Notes under the pieces: generated by a model | Told to the model about the DNA's origin: nothing | Databases searched by the model: none | Seen by the model: the letters and a program-made list of their open reading frames with translations, nothing else | Translations under genes and position numbers: made by a program | Shown here: positions 7,564 through 16,515 of the stretch, piece after piece | Layout: each line of letters begins with the position of its first letter | Numbering within the stretch: the stretch's first letter is position 1 | Source of the DNA: Chelatococcus sp. YT9 | GTDB taxonomy: Bacteria > Pseudomonadota > Alphaproteobacteria > Rhizobiales > Beijerinckiaceae | NCBI RefSeq assembly: GCF_018398315.1 | Contig: NZ_JAHBRW010000001.1 | Span: 4,224,501 to 4,288,500 of the forward strand | DNA: 64,000 bases | Direction: 5' to 3'

Positions 7564-10322
7564 GTCAGGACCCTCTTCAGCATATCCGGCGTGACAGGCA
7601 GAGACTGGAAGCGGTGGCCAGTTGCATCGTGGATGGCGTTCAACAACGCCGGCACGACGGGAATCATGATGACCTCGGCCATGCCCTTGGGTTGCTCCCG
7701 GGTCGAGACGGCGGGCAGCACCTCGATCTCCAGGCTATGCAGCGGCAGATCCGAGGCGCGCGCGACCACGTAATCGCCGAGATTCCAGCGTCCATTGCCG
7801 GGGCCATCCTCGAAAGGCGGCAGGGATTCGAGCAGCGTATAGCCGACGCCCATGGCAAATCCTCCCTGCGCCTGGCCCTCGACCAGCTCCGGCACGAGCA
7901 CCTCGCCGCATTCGAACACGCTGTAGGCTTCAGCGATGCGCACCGCGCCGCTCGCCGGGGTGATCTCGATGCGCACCGCCGTCCCGCAGGACGACGTGAA
8001 CGCGGTGCCGATACGGTTGTAATCCGTTGGTGGGAAGAAAACGAAACTGCGGTCCAGCGCCGCGAACGCGCCGCTGCCGCGGCGTACCGCCAGCGCGTCG
8101 ATATCCGCCGCCCAGTTCATGCCGCCGAGCGGAAATGCCGCCTGTGCCCAGGCCCATCGCGAAAAGGCATGTGCCATCGCGCCGGTAACGTCGCCCCGCT
8201 GATGGGCTCTCGCCGCCACATCGGCCTGGGCGAGCGGCGGCAGGCCGGACAGGATGAGCTCGTTATCCTGCCAGAAGGCCTGCTCAAACAGGAATTCACG
8301 CGGATCGCCGGCCTTGATACCCCACAGGTCCAGCGCCGCCGGCCACAGCCCGAAGCGAAAGACAACCCGCGCAGCCTTCGCCGCCGCCTGTGTGCCGACA
8401 TGCGCACCGATGGAGGCGCTTGTGGCGGACGAGATCTCCGGCACCCAGCGCGGGTTCTTCGCTGCCGCGTCCTGTTCGGCCTGGCTCATCGTGTAGGGAT
8501 CGCCTGTCGTGACGAGGCCAAGCTCATCGAACATGTTGATGCGTGCGACGTTCACCGCATCGGCCGTTCGCCCAAGGATCGCCGCGACGCGCCGCGAGAT
8601 GGCTGTGCCGATGCCATTGCCCATCTCCACCGCGTCCGCATGGATCGTGATGGCGCCGTCGGGCGCGACCTCCACCCGACCGAGCGAGCAGTCGGCGCCC
8701 GTGCCGTAATCCTTGGTGCAGCAGGCAATCCCTGTGCCCACCAGTACACCCTTGGCCGAGGCCTTCCGTGCTGCGCGATCACGCCAGATGGGGTGAGCCG
8801 CAAGCTTGTCCAGGATCTCCGGCGTGCGTACCGAAACGGTCCACGGATTCCCCGTCATGGTGCGGCCGCCGGTCTTGAGGAGATTGCGCCGCCGAAGCTC
8901 GATCGGGTCGATCTTCAGAGCGCTGGCCGCCTCATCGATCAAGGTCTCCAGCGCGGTCAGCGTCTGCAACGTGCCATAACCACGCATCGAGCCGGCGGTC
9001 ACGCCGCGCGTGTATTCCGCGACCGTAGTCACGTCCACCTTGGGGATGTCATAGATGCCGATGGCGGCGGTCGCGCCGACCACCGCGACGCTCGCCGAAT
9101 AATTGGCGAGGCCGCCTCCATCGAGAACGTGATCGGCGGCGAAAGCCAGCATTTTGCCGGTCGCGCGGTCGATGGCGATCTGCGAGCGCATCTGGAACGC
9201 GTGCCGCTTGATCCCGCCCTGAAACTGCTGGAAGCGGTCATGGGCAAGCCGGACCGCGCGGCCAGGCATGAACATCGCCGCGAGTGCGACATAAAGCGGA
9301 AAAGGTGTATGATCGCGCCCGCCGAATCCACCGCCGATCGAGGCAAACCGCGCGTTGATGCGCGCGGGTCGAAAGCCGGGTTGCGCCTCACCCAATAAGA
9401 AGGCCACGGAACTTGCAGCCTCGAAGGGTGATTGCACGCCGAGCAGGATGTCCAACGTCCGAGAACCCGGCTCATACCAGGCAAGCCCGCTTTCCGGCTC
9501 GAGGAACATCGGGTCGATCGACTGCGTCTCGAAGCTCCGGTCGAGCACGAACAGGTTCGGCGCCGGCGTCGCGAGAGACTGGCGGATCTCCTCGCCGAAG
9601 GCTGCGCCCTTGGCATAATCGCCGCCCTGGGCCACGGGAAGCGGCTTCCAGATCGGACGGCCGGAGCTCTCCGTGAAGCCGGGGCCGACCCAGCCTTCCT
9701 GCACGGGGGAATAGATATCGGGGGCCTCCGGGGTTGGGCCGGCAACCCGCGTAAAGCGGAGAGCCGCATAGTTGGGCTGCTTGATCGGCCCGGTCTCGCC
9801 ACCGAAGCGCACGAGCTCGCGGTTGCGGAACGCTGTGCGGGCCCGGTCGAACGCGTCGAACCCCTCAAAAAGCAAGAGCGCCACCGGCTGGCCGAGATAA
9901 AGCGGCGTCTGCCCCGGTGGGCAGAACAGATCCCCGGCATAGAACGGGGGAACCTGCACGCCTGCCTTGGCGAGATCCTCCGCTGTCACAACCACCGTCG
10001 GCCTGGACCCGGCTTCGAGCGCAGAAAGGTCAATGCCCTCGTAGGTATGCGTCGCATCCGGTGCCCGCACCAGCAATGCATGAGCCGTCTCCGCCGGCCA
10101 GCCGGGCATGTCGGCAGCACGGAAATCCGAGGGATAGAGCTTGGCCCCTGTCACCTTGGCAAAGCCGTCGATCCGCCCCTTGGGCGGGAACGGCGAAGAC
10201 TGACCACCCACCGGCGCGCCCGCGGTTGTACCAGGGTTCTGTGCACCCGCAAAGCGGCTCATGCTGAGCATGATGCCGCTCACGGTTCCCCATCTCAAAA
10301 ACTCGCGCCGCGAGGGATGCAT
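7560..10322 (-). CDS. molybdopterin-binding subunit of a xanthine-dehydrogenase-family hydroxylase (IorB-like), Tat-exported
   Basis: The catalytic subunit, 920 residues. It begins with a twin-arginine signal (SRREFLRWG within the first 13 residues, cut near FAGA), so the folded enzyme acts in the periplasm. The molybdopterin motif GGGFGG is present mid-protein, and KGMAEV near the C terminus carries the Glu expected for catalysis in this family. Length and architecture match isoquinoline 1-oxidoreductase beta subunits and related nicotinate or aldehyde dehydrogenases. The substrate cannot be decided from sequence. It heads a three-gene operon with the 2Fe-2S and cytochrome genes. Confidence 0.9.
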   Translation of the reverse strand: MHPSRREFLRWGTVSGIMLSMSRFAGAQNPGTTAGAPVGGQSSPFPPKGRIDGFAKVTGAKLYPSDFRAADMPGWPAETAHALLVRAPDATHTYEGIDLSALEAGSRPTVVVTAEDLAKAGVQVPPFYAGDLFCPPGQTPLYLGQPVALLLFEGFDAFDRARTAFRNRELVRFGGETGPIKQPNYAALRFTRVAGPTPEAPDIYSPVQEGWVGPGFTESSGRPIWKPLPVAQGGDYAKGAAFGEEIRQSLATPAPNLFVLDRSFETQSIDPMFLEPESGLAWYEPGSRTLDILLGVQSPFEAASSVAFLLGEAQPGFRPARINARFASIGGGFGGRDHTPFPLYVALAAMFMPGRAVRLAHDRFQQFQGGIKRHAFQMRSQIAIDRATGKMLAFAADHVLDGGGLANYSASVAVVGATAAIGIYDIPKVDVTTVAEYTRGVTAGSMRGYGTLQTLTALETLIDEAASALKIDPIELRRRNLLKTGGRTMTGNPWTVSVRTPEILDKLAAHPIWRDRAARKASAKGVLVGTGIACCTKDYGTGADCSLGRVEVAPDGAITIHADAVEMGNGIGTAISRRVAAILGRTADAVNVARINMFDELGLVTTGDPYTMSQAEQDAAAKNPRWVPEISSATSASIGAHVGTQAAAKAARVVFRFGLWPAALDLWGIKAGDPREFLFEQAFWQDNELILSGLPPLAQADVAARAHQRGDVTGAMAHAFSRWAWAQAAFPLGGMNWAADIDALAVRRGSGAFAALDRSFVFFPPTDYNRIGTAFTSSCGTAVRIEITPASGAVRIAEAYSVFECGEVLVPELVEGQAQGGFAMGVGYTLLESLPPFEDGPGNGRWNLGDYVVARASDLPLHSLEIEVLPAVSTREQPKGMAEVIMIPVVPALLNAIHDATGHRFQSLPVTPDMLKRVLT

Positions 10323-10904
10323 GTCTTCGCGATCCTGGGAGAGTACAAGTAATGTAGGAAAACGGTCAGCATTCCAAGAAACGAAACGCCGGACGTCTAT
10401 TCTTTGGGAGAACCTAATTTAGCGAAGGAAGACATCTGGACCGCCCGTCAAAGCGTTGACCCGCCTCAGCAAGCCGCCATTGATCTTCGACTTCGCAACC
10501 CTCTCGCAGTCGTCGCTGGGATGAGAGCATCCCATCAATGATTTTATTTCGACCATAGTCTATTCGCTGCCCCCCGCATCGAATCCGAACTGTGCTTCTG
10601 GTTATACAATTCTATACTGATCGCACAAACGCTGCCCTGGAAGACCTGCAAACCGCCGACACGGGAGTCCTATTTTTGCTTTCCCGTGGCGTCCGACGCG
10701 ACGAATCTGAACCCTGTCTGGAATAGCTCTAGCAAATCAAAAGTGGTAGTGCCTATTCCCCCATTTGAGGGATTTATATTAAGCCTAACGGGGAATTGGG
10801 AAGCACCGCCCCCGCGTGGGAAGCCGTTTCGCTTTCGCGGCTTCAAACGCGATTGACGCAGGTCCGCGACGCGCCTGATCGTGAAATCGAGCTCTGCAAC
10901 GGGC
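10323..10904. other. 582-bp intergenic region upstream of the hydroxylase operon
   Basis: It lies between the LuxR-type regulator and the hydroxylase operon, both read leftward, and should hold the operon promoter. I see no convincing ORF, RNA or palindrome. It is more AT-rich than the flanking genes, particularly around 10530-10790. Confidence 0.5.
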
Positions 10905-11714
10905 CTATCGGTGCCCGCCATCGCCCATCTGGAAGCGCCTCAGCAGTGTCGTGTGAGAGCTGACACCGAAATGGCTGTAAACAGCTTTCTGATATTGAGC
11001 GACAGTATACTCGGACAATGCCAGGCTGGCGGCCATTTCCTTGCGCGTGCGGCCATCAAGCAGGAGATTGAGCACCAGCCGAAGCCGTGGCGAGAGCCGT
11101 GGAACGGTAACCCCCCGGTCCGTGGGCCATCCCTGTTCATGCAGCCAGGGCAATTCGCTGAGAAGAATATGGGCGATCCTGGCTTCGCGCTCGGAAAACG
11201 CGGGATCGTTTCTGCGCCGAAAAATAGAAATGGTGCTGACGGCGCCTTTGTCGATCGGCCGAAGCGAAAACAGGAACGGCCCGATATCCGCGTTACAAAG
11301 ATAGGCATTCACGCCTGAGGCGGCAAAGGTGTCCTCATCGACGATCTGCTGTCGAGCCCGCGTAATGTGCGACGCCTTCTGACGCAATTCCCCGAGGAGT
11401 TTCTCCGACGTCCAGGCCATGTCGGGATGACCGGCCGCCTGGATCAACCGGGAATAGCGCTCATCGTCGAAGCCACCATGCGCCATGCCGAGATAGATGG
11501 GCTGCTCGCCCGGCTGGACGGCGCAGCCAAGGCTCCAGGTCCATGCATCCGCCTTGACGAGGCGGCAGATGCCCTCCACCAGCAGCCGCTTCACGCCGGA
11601 GAAATCACGCCGAGAGGCGATGACCTCGCCAAGCAGTCTGACAATGTCACGCACATCCGCCTCGGAGAGCACGGCATCGGGGTCGGGGGAGGACAGCGTG
11701 ATGTCGGGATTCAT
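10905..11714 (-). CDS. LuxR-family transcriptional regulator
   Basis: A 269-residue regulator. The C-terminal 60 residues form a LuxR/GerE-type helix-turn-helix: LSPRLRLVLNLLLDGR, then RKEMAASLALSEYTVAQY as the recognition region, then YSHFGVSS. The N-terminal 190 residues have no recognised sensor signature and lack a response-regulator phosphoacceptor pattern, so this is likely a one-component regulator. It lies directly upstream of the molybdenum hydroxylase operon on the same strand, and control of that operon is the natural guess. The HTH assignment is firm; ligand and target are inferred. Confidence 0.8.
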   Translation of the reverse strand: MNPDITLSSPDPDAVLSEADVRDIVRLLGEVIASRRDFSGVKRLLVEGICRLVKADAWTWSLGCAVQPGEQPIYLGMAHGGFDDERYSRLIQAAGHPDMAWTSEKLLGELRQKASHITRARQQIVDEDTFAASGVNAYLCNADIGPFLFSLRPIDKGAVSTISIFRRRNDPAFSEREARIAHILLSELPWLHEQGWPTDRGVTVPRLSPRLRLVLNLLLDGRTRKEMAASLALSEYTVAQYQKAVYSHFGVSSHTTLLRRFQMGDGGHR

Positions 11715-11961
11715 ACGGCGCCCAATAACGGATCGACGGATACTGTTGTATCCTCAATAAACCACTGAGTGCCAAACAGCTCCAAGCGCGACGTTAGTGA
11801 CGGCAAGTCACGGCGTCAATCTAGGCGGCCAAACGATGAGTTTTGAGCGGCGGTAACTGCCGCATGTGGTGAGTTCAACAGGACAACGCCGTGTTTCTTC
11901 CCGCATCGGTTTTGAACGCTGGCAACGCAGCCGCTGCCGCGATGCCAACGCTTCCCGCCGC

Positions 11962-12414
11962 TCAGACGACCGCCGGGATTCCGCGCTCGACCATCAGGAT
12001 GTGGTCAAAGACGAGCACGGTCTCGCCCTTCTGGTTGAGAACCTGGCCGCGTTCGACGACACGACCTACGTTCGGTCGCTTGGGATCCCCGGACTTTTCG
12101 GCAATGGTAAGCAGCGTGTGGATGGTGTCGCCGATGAACACCGGCTTGACGAAGCGCATGCGGTCATAGCCATAGGTGAAGGCCGCCGTGTTGATTTCGG
12201 AGGCCGTGAGCCCGACGCCGATGGTGAAGACCATCGTTCCATGGGCGATACGCCGGCCGAAAGGCGTGGTCTTCGCGAATTCCTCATCCATATGGTGAGG
12301 AAAGAAATCGCCGGAATGGCCGGCGTGCACCACGAAATCTGTCTCCGTAATGGTCCGCCCATGGGTCTTGCGTTCAGCGCCGATCACATAATCATCAAAA
12401 TACTGAGTTGCCAT
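11962..12414 (-). CDS. MaoC-family dehydratase
   Basis: A 150-residue hot-dog-fold protein of the MaoC/R-specific enoyl-CoA hydratase family. The hydratase motif is visible as DFFPHHMDEEFAK and FGRRIAHGTM, carrying the catalytic Asp and His. [14 protein letters not shown] matches a segment of the second MaoC protein in this locus (near 19200), so the two are probably related and act on similar CoA thioesters. GGATGGA lies before the ATG. It is next to the IclR regulator gene on the same strand, 121 bp downstream of its stop. Confidence 0.85.
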   Translation of the reverse strand: MATQYFDDYVIGAERKTHGRTITETDFVVHAGHSGDFFPHHMDEEFAKTTPFGRRIAHGTMVFTIGVGLTASEINTAAFTYGYDRMRFVKPVFIGDTIHTLLTIAEKSGDPKRPNVGRVVERGQVLNQKGETVLVFDHILMVERGIPAVV

Positions 12415-12535
12415 TTTCCATCCCTATTCTTTATCGATTTATACTTGATCTCAGCACTTTCCAGAGTGGATAAGATCAAGAAGGTTCGTCGGCTATGGAG
12501 CGAGACACGCGATGCCGAACCAACGGACTGTCTCT

Positions 12536-13411
12536 TCAGGATGAGGGGCGCTCCTTTTGCGAGCGATCCTTTTGCCGCACCTCGTCCAGCCAGCGTTGGT
12601 AGTCGCCAGCGCCGATTGCCCTGGAAATCTCCTCCGCCACCGCCCTCACCCGGTCGCGGGCCGTCGCCACATCCTGGCCCAGAGCCGGCACCGCGAGAAA
12701 GGGCATGGCGAGAACGGCGGCGACCTCGCCGCGCACGTTGAAGATCGGCCAGCAGATGTCGACGACGGCATCGAGCCATTCGCCCACCACCTCCTCGTAG
12801 CCTCTCATCCGGATCTGCTCCAGCCGTGCGGCGAGATCGCCCCGCGCAGGTCTCCGCTCGGCCTTGCCCGTAGTCTCGCTGTTAAGCAGCTCCGCGTAGC
12901 CCAATGCCAGCATAACGCGGCCAGAGGCGGTCGAGGCGAACTCGTAGCGCGTGCCCGAGCGCACGAAAAGGCCGGCCTGGCCGGGCGATTCGACGCCTAG
13001 GATAACAAGCATCTCCCCCTGGTCCGCGACAGAGAGGTGGCAGGACTGAAGCAATTCACCAGCCAGCGCCCGCATCAATGGCAGCGCCACATCGATGAGG
13101 CGCTTGTTCGGCGGATAGCCGTGCGCCAGCTCGAACAGCCGCGACGACAACTGATAGCTGTCGTCCTTCAGCCGGGTGATCCAACCGCGACGATTGAGCA
13201 CGGTAAGAATGCGGAAAAGCTCGCTCGCCGACCGCCCGAGGCTTTGGGCGATCCCGCTCTGGGTGACAGGCTGGTCCTGCACCGCCAGGAACTCGATCAC
13301 ATCGAGGCTCTTCTCCAGCGCCGGCACCGTGTAGGTGCGGCCGCTGCCACCCCCGGCCTCGTCCTCGGCTTCGTCGACGCCTTTTCGCATGCTCTTGACA
13401 GACTTCATCAT
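12536..13411 (-). CDS. IclR-family transcriptional regulator
   Basis: A 291-residue regulator. The N-terminal winged helix spans roughly residues 28-90 (VPALEKSLDVIEFLA, then SGIAQSLGRSASELFRIL). The C-terminal effector domain follows, with typical IclR segments such as GTRYEFASTASGRVMLA and GYEEVVGEWLDAVVDI. It is divergent from the TRAP transporter operon, with 89 bp between the start codons, so it most likely controls that operon and itself in response to the transported acid. The leader of about 25 residues before the HTH is Asp/Glu/Gly-rich, and a later Met may be the true start. Confidence 0.88.
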   Translation of the reverse strand: MMKSVKSMRKGVDEAEDEAGGGSGRTYTVPALEKSLDVIEFLAVQDQPVTQSGIAQSLGRSASELFRILTVLNRRGWITRLKDDSYQLSSRLFELAHGYPPNKRLIDVALPLMRALAGELLQSCHLSVADQGEMLVILGVESPGQAGLFVRSGTRYEFASTASGRVMLALGYAELLNSETTGKAERRPARGDLAARLEQIRMRGYEEVVGEWLDAVVDICWPIFNVRGEVAAVLAMPFLAVPALGQDVATARDRVRAVAEEISRAIGAGDYQRWLDEVRQKDRSQKERPSS

Positions 13412-13426
13412 GGCATCCTAGGTTTG

Positions 13427-13460
13427 GCATATAAAAATTGTTTTCACTAGTAAAATATGC
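13427..13460. promoter_or_regulatory. probable IclR operator in the divergent promoter
   Basis: Between the iclR-type gene and dctP there is an AT-rich nested inverted repeat: outer arms GCATAT at 13427-13432 and ATATGC at 13455-13460, and an inner near-palindrome TTTcACTAGTaAAA at 13442-13455. IclR regulators typically bind palindromes of about 15 bp. Position and symmetry support an operator; binding is not shown. Confidence 0.5.
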
Positions 13461-13500
13461 AGCCGATCCCGAGCGGGCGCCTGCATCCAGGGAGGGTCAT

Positions 13501-14484
13501 ATGTCTCTTAAGGCATTGATGTCGGCTGTTGGGATTTCCGTCGCACTCGTCGGAGCCGCGGCGGCACAGGATTACAAGCTCCGTTTCGCGACATCGGTCG
13601 CTAATACGGAGGAGGCCTCCTACAAGGAGATGCAGGCTCTCGCCGCGCGCGTCAAAGAGCGATCAAAGGGTCGCCTGGAGATGCAGCTCTTCCCGGCGGA
13701 GCAGCTCGGCGCCCAGAAGAAGGTCAACGAGATGATCTCTTCCGGCGCCAATATCATGAACATGACGGACTATGGGCAGCTCGGCCAGTTCGTGCCGGAC
13801 GCCGGTGTCCTCGCGGGCCCTTATATCTTCGGCAGCCTCGAGGAAGCCGACAAGCTGTTCGCGTCGCCCGTCTTCAAGGACGTCTCGGACAAGCTTGAGC
13901 AAAAGGGCATCAAGATCATCATGGCGAACGGCCTGTTTGGCGCGCGCCATATGCTCTCCGAGAAGCCCATCCGCAAGCCCGACGACCTCAAGGGCCTCAC
14001 CGTGCGCGTCCCGCCCTCCCCGATCATGGTCGAGACCTTCAAGGACTTCGGCGCCCGGCCGACGGAAATCCCGTGGGGCGAAGTGTATAACGCGCTGCAA
14101 TCGAACGTCGTCAATGCGGCAGAGGCGCCTTTCGGCGCGATCTGGGGCTCCAAGCTGCAGGAGGTCCGCAAGGTCGTTTCCAAGACCAACCACCAGCTCA
14201 TGTTTACGGCCTGGGTGACGAGCACAGGCTTCTTCGACAAGCTGCCGGCCGACCTGCAGGCGATCCTGATCGAGGAAGGCAAGGTCTCGGCGAAGAACCT
14301 GACGAAGGCGACGGTGGAGCAGGACGACCAGTTCGCCAAGATGCTGGAGAAGGCAGGCGTCACCCTCGTCACTGACATCGATGTGGCCGCGTTCCAGAAG
14401 GCCAGCGCCGGCGTCTACGAGAAGCTGCCGAACCTGACGCCGGGCTTCGTCGCCAAGGCCCGCGCAGCCATGGGCGCGAACTGA
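13501..14484 (+). CDS. dctP: TRAP transporter substrate-binding protein (DctP family)
   Basis: The periplasmic binding component of a TRAP transporter, which collects an organic acid and hands it to the DctQM permease. The ATG at 13501 follows GGGAGGG at good spacing and gives a signal peptide of about 22 residues ending AAA-Q; an in-frame start at 13438 is unlikely. The mature protein has DctP features: an early YKLRFATS strand, EMQLFPAEQLG, and LKGLTVRVPPSP with the ligand-binding Arg in the central segment. It is the first gene of a tandem dctP-dctQ-dctM set, divergent from the IclR gene. The ligand is probably a carboxylate, possibly one activated by the nearby CoA-transferase. Confidence 0.92.
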   Translation: MSLKALMSAVGISVALVGAAAAQDYKLRFATSVANTEEASYKEMQALAARVKERSKGRLEMQLFPAEQLGAQKKVNEMISSGANIMNMTDYGQLGQFVPDAGVLAGPYIFGSLEEADKLFASPVFKDVSDKLEQKGIKIIMANGLFGARHMLSEKPIRKPDDLKGLTVRVPPSPIMVETFKDFGARPTEIPWGEVYNALQSNVVNAAEAPFGAIWGSKLQEVRKVVSKTNHQLMFTAWVTSTGFFDKLPADLQAILIEEGKVSAKNLTKATVEQDDQFAKMLEKAGVTLVTDIDVAAFQKASAGVYEKLPNLTPGFVAKARAAMGAN

Positions 14485-14490
14485 TCTTAA

Positions 14491-14519
14491 CCCGCGCGCC
14501 TTTCCTCTGAGGGCGCGGG
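14491..14519 (+). terminator. GC-rich hairpin between dctP and dctQ
   Basis: CCCGCGC at 14491-14497 pairs with GCGCGGG at 14513-14519, just after the dctP stop. There is no T tract, so it more likely stabilises the dctP 3' end or partly attenuates transcription. That is common where a binding protein must be made in excess over its permease. Confidence 0.5.
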
Positions 14520-14682
14520 AACCGGATCTATCCGACTGCACAGTCGACCGCCCCTAACCCTCGGGGAGGTCGTTTGGAGCTTGGCCGCAAGCGGCCAAGC
14601 TCCAGCGAGTAGACCAGGCGGTGCCTCTCTCCTGCGCGAACAGCCAAGTCTTTCCAAGAACATTGATGCCGGAGTTCCGTTC

Positions 14683-15207
14683 ATGACCTCTCAATCCGCA
14701 GCGGGCGCGCCTGTCGTGGGCTGGCAGCGTGTGCTGATGTGGCCCCTCGAGGAGATCGTCGCCGGCGTGTCGATGGTGATCGTCGTGGGCTCCGTCGTCT
14801 GGGGCGTCATCACCCGCTACATCTTTCCCCAGCCGGCCGCGTGGAGCTACGAGGTTGCGACCATCGCTTTCGCCTATGTCGTCTTCTTCGGGGCGGCGGC
14901 TGGCGTACGCTACCGCCTTCATTCCGATATCGACGTGCTCGTCGTCATGTTTCCGGAGCGTTGGCAGCGCGTTGTAGCGATTTTCAACTTCTGGCTGCTG
15001 GCCGCTTTCTTTGCGTTCCTCGCAATCTTCTTCGGCATCCACGCCGTCGACGCGCAGAAATCATTGACCATCGCGCTCAACCTGCCGCGATCGGTCCTCT
15101 ATGCGCCGCTTGCGCTGGCGTCAGCGATGATGCTGCTGCGGCACGTCCAGCTCTGGGTCTCGCCCGAGAGCTTCCCCGGCCATATCCACGAGGCCAACAT
15201 CTCATGA
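14683..15207 (+). CDS. dctQ: TRAP transporter small permease (DctQ family)
   Basis: A membrane protein of about 174 residues with four predicted spans (IVAGVSMVIVVGSVVWGVIT; ATIAFAYVVFFGAAAGV; VVAIFNFWLLAAFFAFLAIFF; a final LYAPLALASAMMLL). This matches the DctQ subunit, which pairs with DctM. The ATG at 14683 is preferred over the open frame back to 14581 because the extra residues are polar and unlike the family. The stop overlaps the dctM start (ATGA), giving translational coupling. Confidence 0.88.
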   Translation: MTSQSAAGAPVVGWQRVLMWPLEEIVAGVSMVIVVGSVVWGVITRYIFPQPAAWSYEVATIAFAYVVFFGAAAGVRYRLHSDIDVLVVMFPERWQRVVAIFNFWLLAAFFAFLAIFFGIHAVDAQKSLTIALNLPRSVLYAPLALASAMMLLRHVQLWVSPESFPGHIHEANIS

Positions 15208-16502
15208 CTGCGCTTTCGCCCTGGCTTCCTTCCATCCTCATGTTCGTGCTGTTCGCGCTGCGCACGCCCATTACCTGGGCCATGGCGATCCCGGCGCTCC
15301 TGTTCTTCATCCTCAACCGCAACGACGTGCCGCTGTCGACCTTCGCGCAAGAGATGGCGGAGGGCACCCAGTCGATCTCGCTCCTCGCGCTGCCGTTCTT
15401 CGTATTGGCCGGGGCGATCATGAACGCGGCCGGCATCACGCGCCGCCTGCTCAACGTGGCCGAGATCCTTGTCGGCCACATGACCGGCGCGCTCGCGCAG
15501 ATGTGCATCGTGCTTGCGACGCTGCTCGGCGGACTCACCGCCTCCTCGAACGCCGACGCGGCCATCCTGTCGAAGACGATCGGCCTGCAGATGGCCGAGC
15601 GCAACTATTCGCGTGCCTTCGCCGCGGTGGTCACCTCCAGTTCCTCGATCATCGCTTCGCTGCTGCCGCCCTCTATTGGCCTCATTATCTACGGTTATCT
15701 CACGGAGACGTCGATCGGCCGGCTGTTCGCGGCCGGCATCGTGCCAGGCCTCTTGATGTGCGCCGGCATGATGATCACCACCTATTTCGTGGCGAAGCGC
15801 CGCGGCTACGCGCCCCAGCGCACCAGCCGCGCCACCCTGCCGGAGGTGAAGCAGGCTTTCCTCGACGGGCTTTGGGCCCTGTCGGTACCTTTCGTGATCC
15901 TGTTCGGCACGCGCTACGGCATTTTCACGACGACGGAATCCGGCGCCGTTGTCGTCGTCTATGTCCTGCTCATCGGCCTCATCGTCTATCGCGCATTCTC
16001 CTGGCGGCAACTGCCGTCGATCATCCAGGAGGCCGTGCTCGACACGAGCGCCGTGATGATCATGATCTGCGCTGCCTCGGCGCTGGGCTTCTATCTCGCG
16101 TGGGAGCAGGTGCCGCAGAAGATGGCCTCTGGCCTCGCCAGCTATGAGTGGAGCCCGCTCGGCCTGCTCCTCACCATCAACGTGTTGCTCATCATCATCG
16201 GTACCGCGATCGAGGGCTCCTCGGCGCTTATCATTCTGACGCCGATGCTGCTGCCGCTCATCCAGAAGGCGCATATCGATCCGGTGCAGTTCGGCATCGT
16301 CATGGTTGCCAACCTCACGATCGCCGGTGTGACGCCGCCTGTCGGTGGCATGATGTACATCGCCTCGCGCGTGCTCCGCGTGCCGATGAAGGATTACGCG
16401 ATCGAGGTGGGTCCTTTTCTTCTCATGATGATGGTGCTCCTCGTCATCCTGAGTGCCTTCCCAGGCCTCTCGCTCTGGCTTCCTAATTTCTTCTACAACT
16501 GA
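15204..16502 (+). CDS. dctM: TRAP transporter large permease (DctM family)
   Basis: A 432-residue integral membrane protein with about 12 hydrophobic spans, matching the transport subunit of TRAP systems, which drives uptake with an ion gradient. Family-typical segments include PITWAMAIPALLFFIL near the N terminus, GGLTASSNADAAILSKTIG and ASLLPPSIGLIIYGY in the middle, and NLTIAGVTPPVGGMMYI near the C terminus. The start overlaps the dctQ stop. The stop lies 13 bp before the next gene (16516), which is probably in the same operon. Confidence 0.92.
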   Translation: MTALSPWLPSILMFVLFALRTPITWAMAIPALLFFILNRNDVPLSTFAQEMAEGTQSISLLALPFFVLAGAIMNAAGITRRLLNVAEILVGHMTGALAQMCIVLATLLGGLTASSNADAAILSKTIGLQMAERNYSRAFAAVVTSSSSIIASLLPPSIGLIIYGYLTETSIGRLFAAGIVPGLLMCAGMMITTYFVAKRRGYAPQRTSRATLPEVKQAFLDGLWALSVPFVILFGTRYGIFTTTESGAVVVVYVLLIGLIVYRAFSWRQLPSIIQEAVLDTSAVMIMICAASALGFYLAWEQVPQKMASGLASYEWSPLGLLLTINVLLIIIGTAIEGSSALIILTPMLLPLIQKAHIDPVQFGIVMVANLTIAGVTPPVGGMMYIASRVLRVPMKDYAIEVGPFLLMMMVLLVILSAFPGLSLWLPNFFYN

Positions 16503-16515
16503 CGGGATTGATACC

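Noticed and set aside
7614-9398. 594-residue open frame opposite the molybdopterin subunit gene
   Set aside because: It lies antisense to a gene with clear family motifs and has the Arg/His/Gly-rich composition usual for shadows in GC-rich DNA.
9432-10352. 306-residue open frame opposite the same gene
   Set aside because: Antisense shadow with no family-like segments.
14739-15203. N-terminal extension of the DctM frame
   Set aside because: It overlaps dctQ in another frame and is Arg/Pro-rich; DctM starts at the ATG overlapping the dctQ stop.
15099-16274. 391-residue open frame opposite dctM
   Set aside because: Highly charged, His/Asp/Arg-rich, antisense to a clear membrane protein gene.
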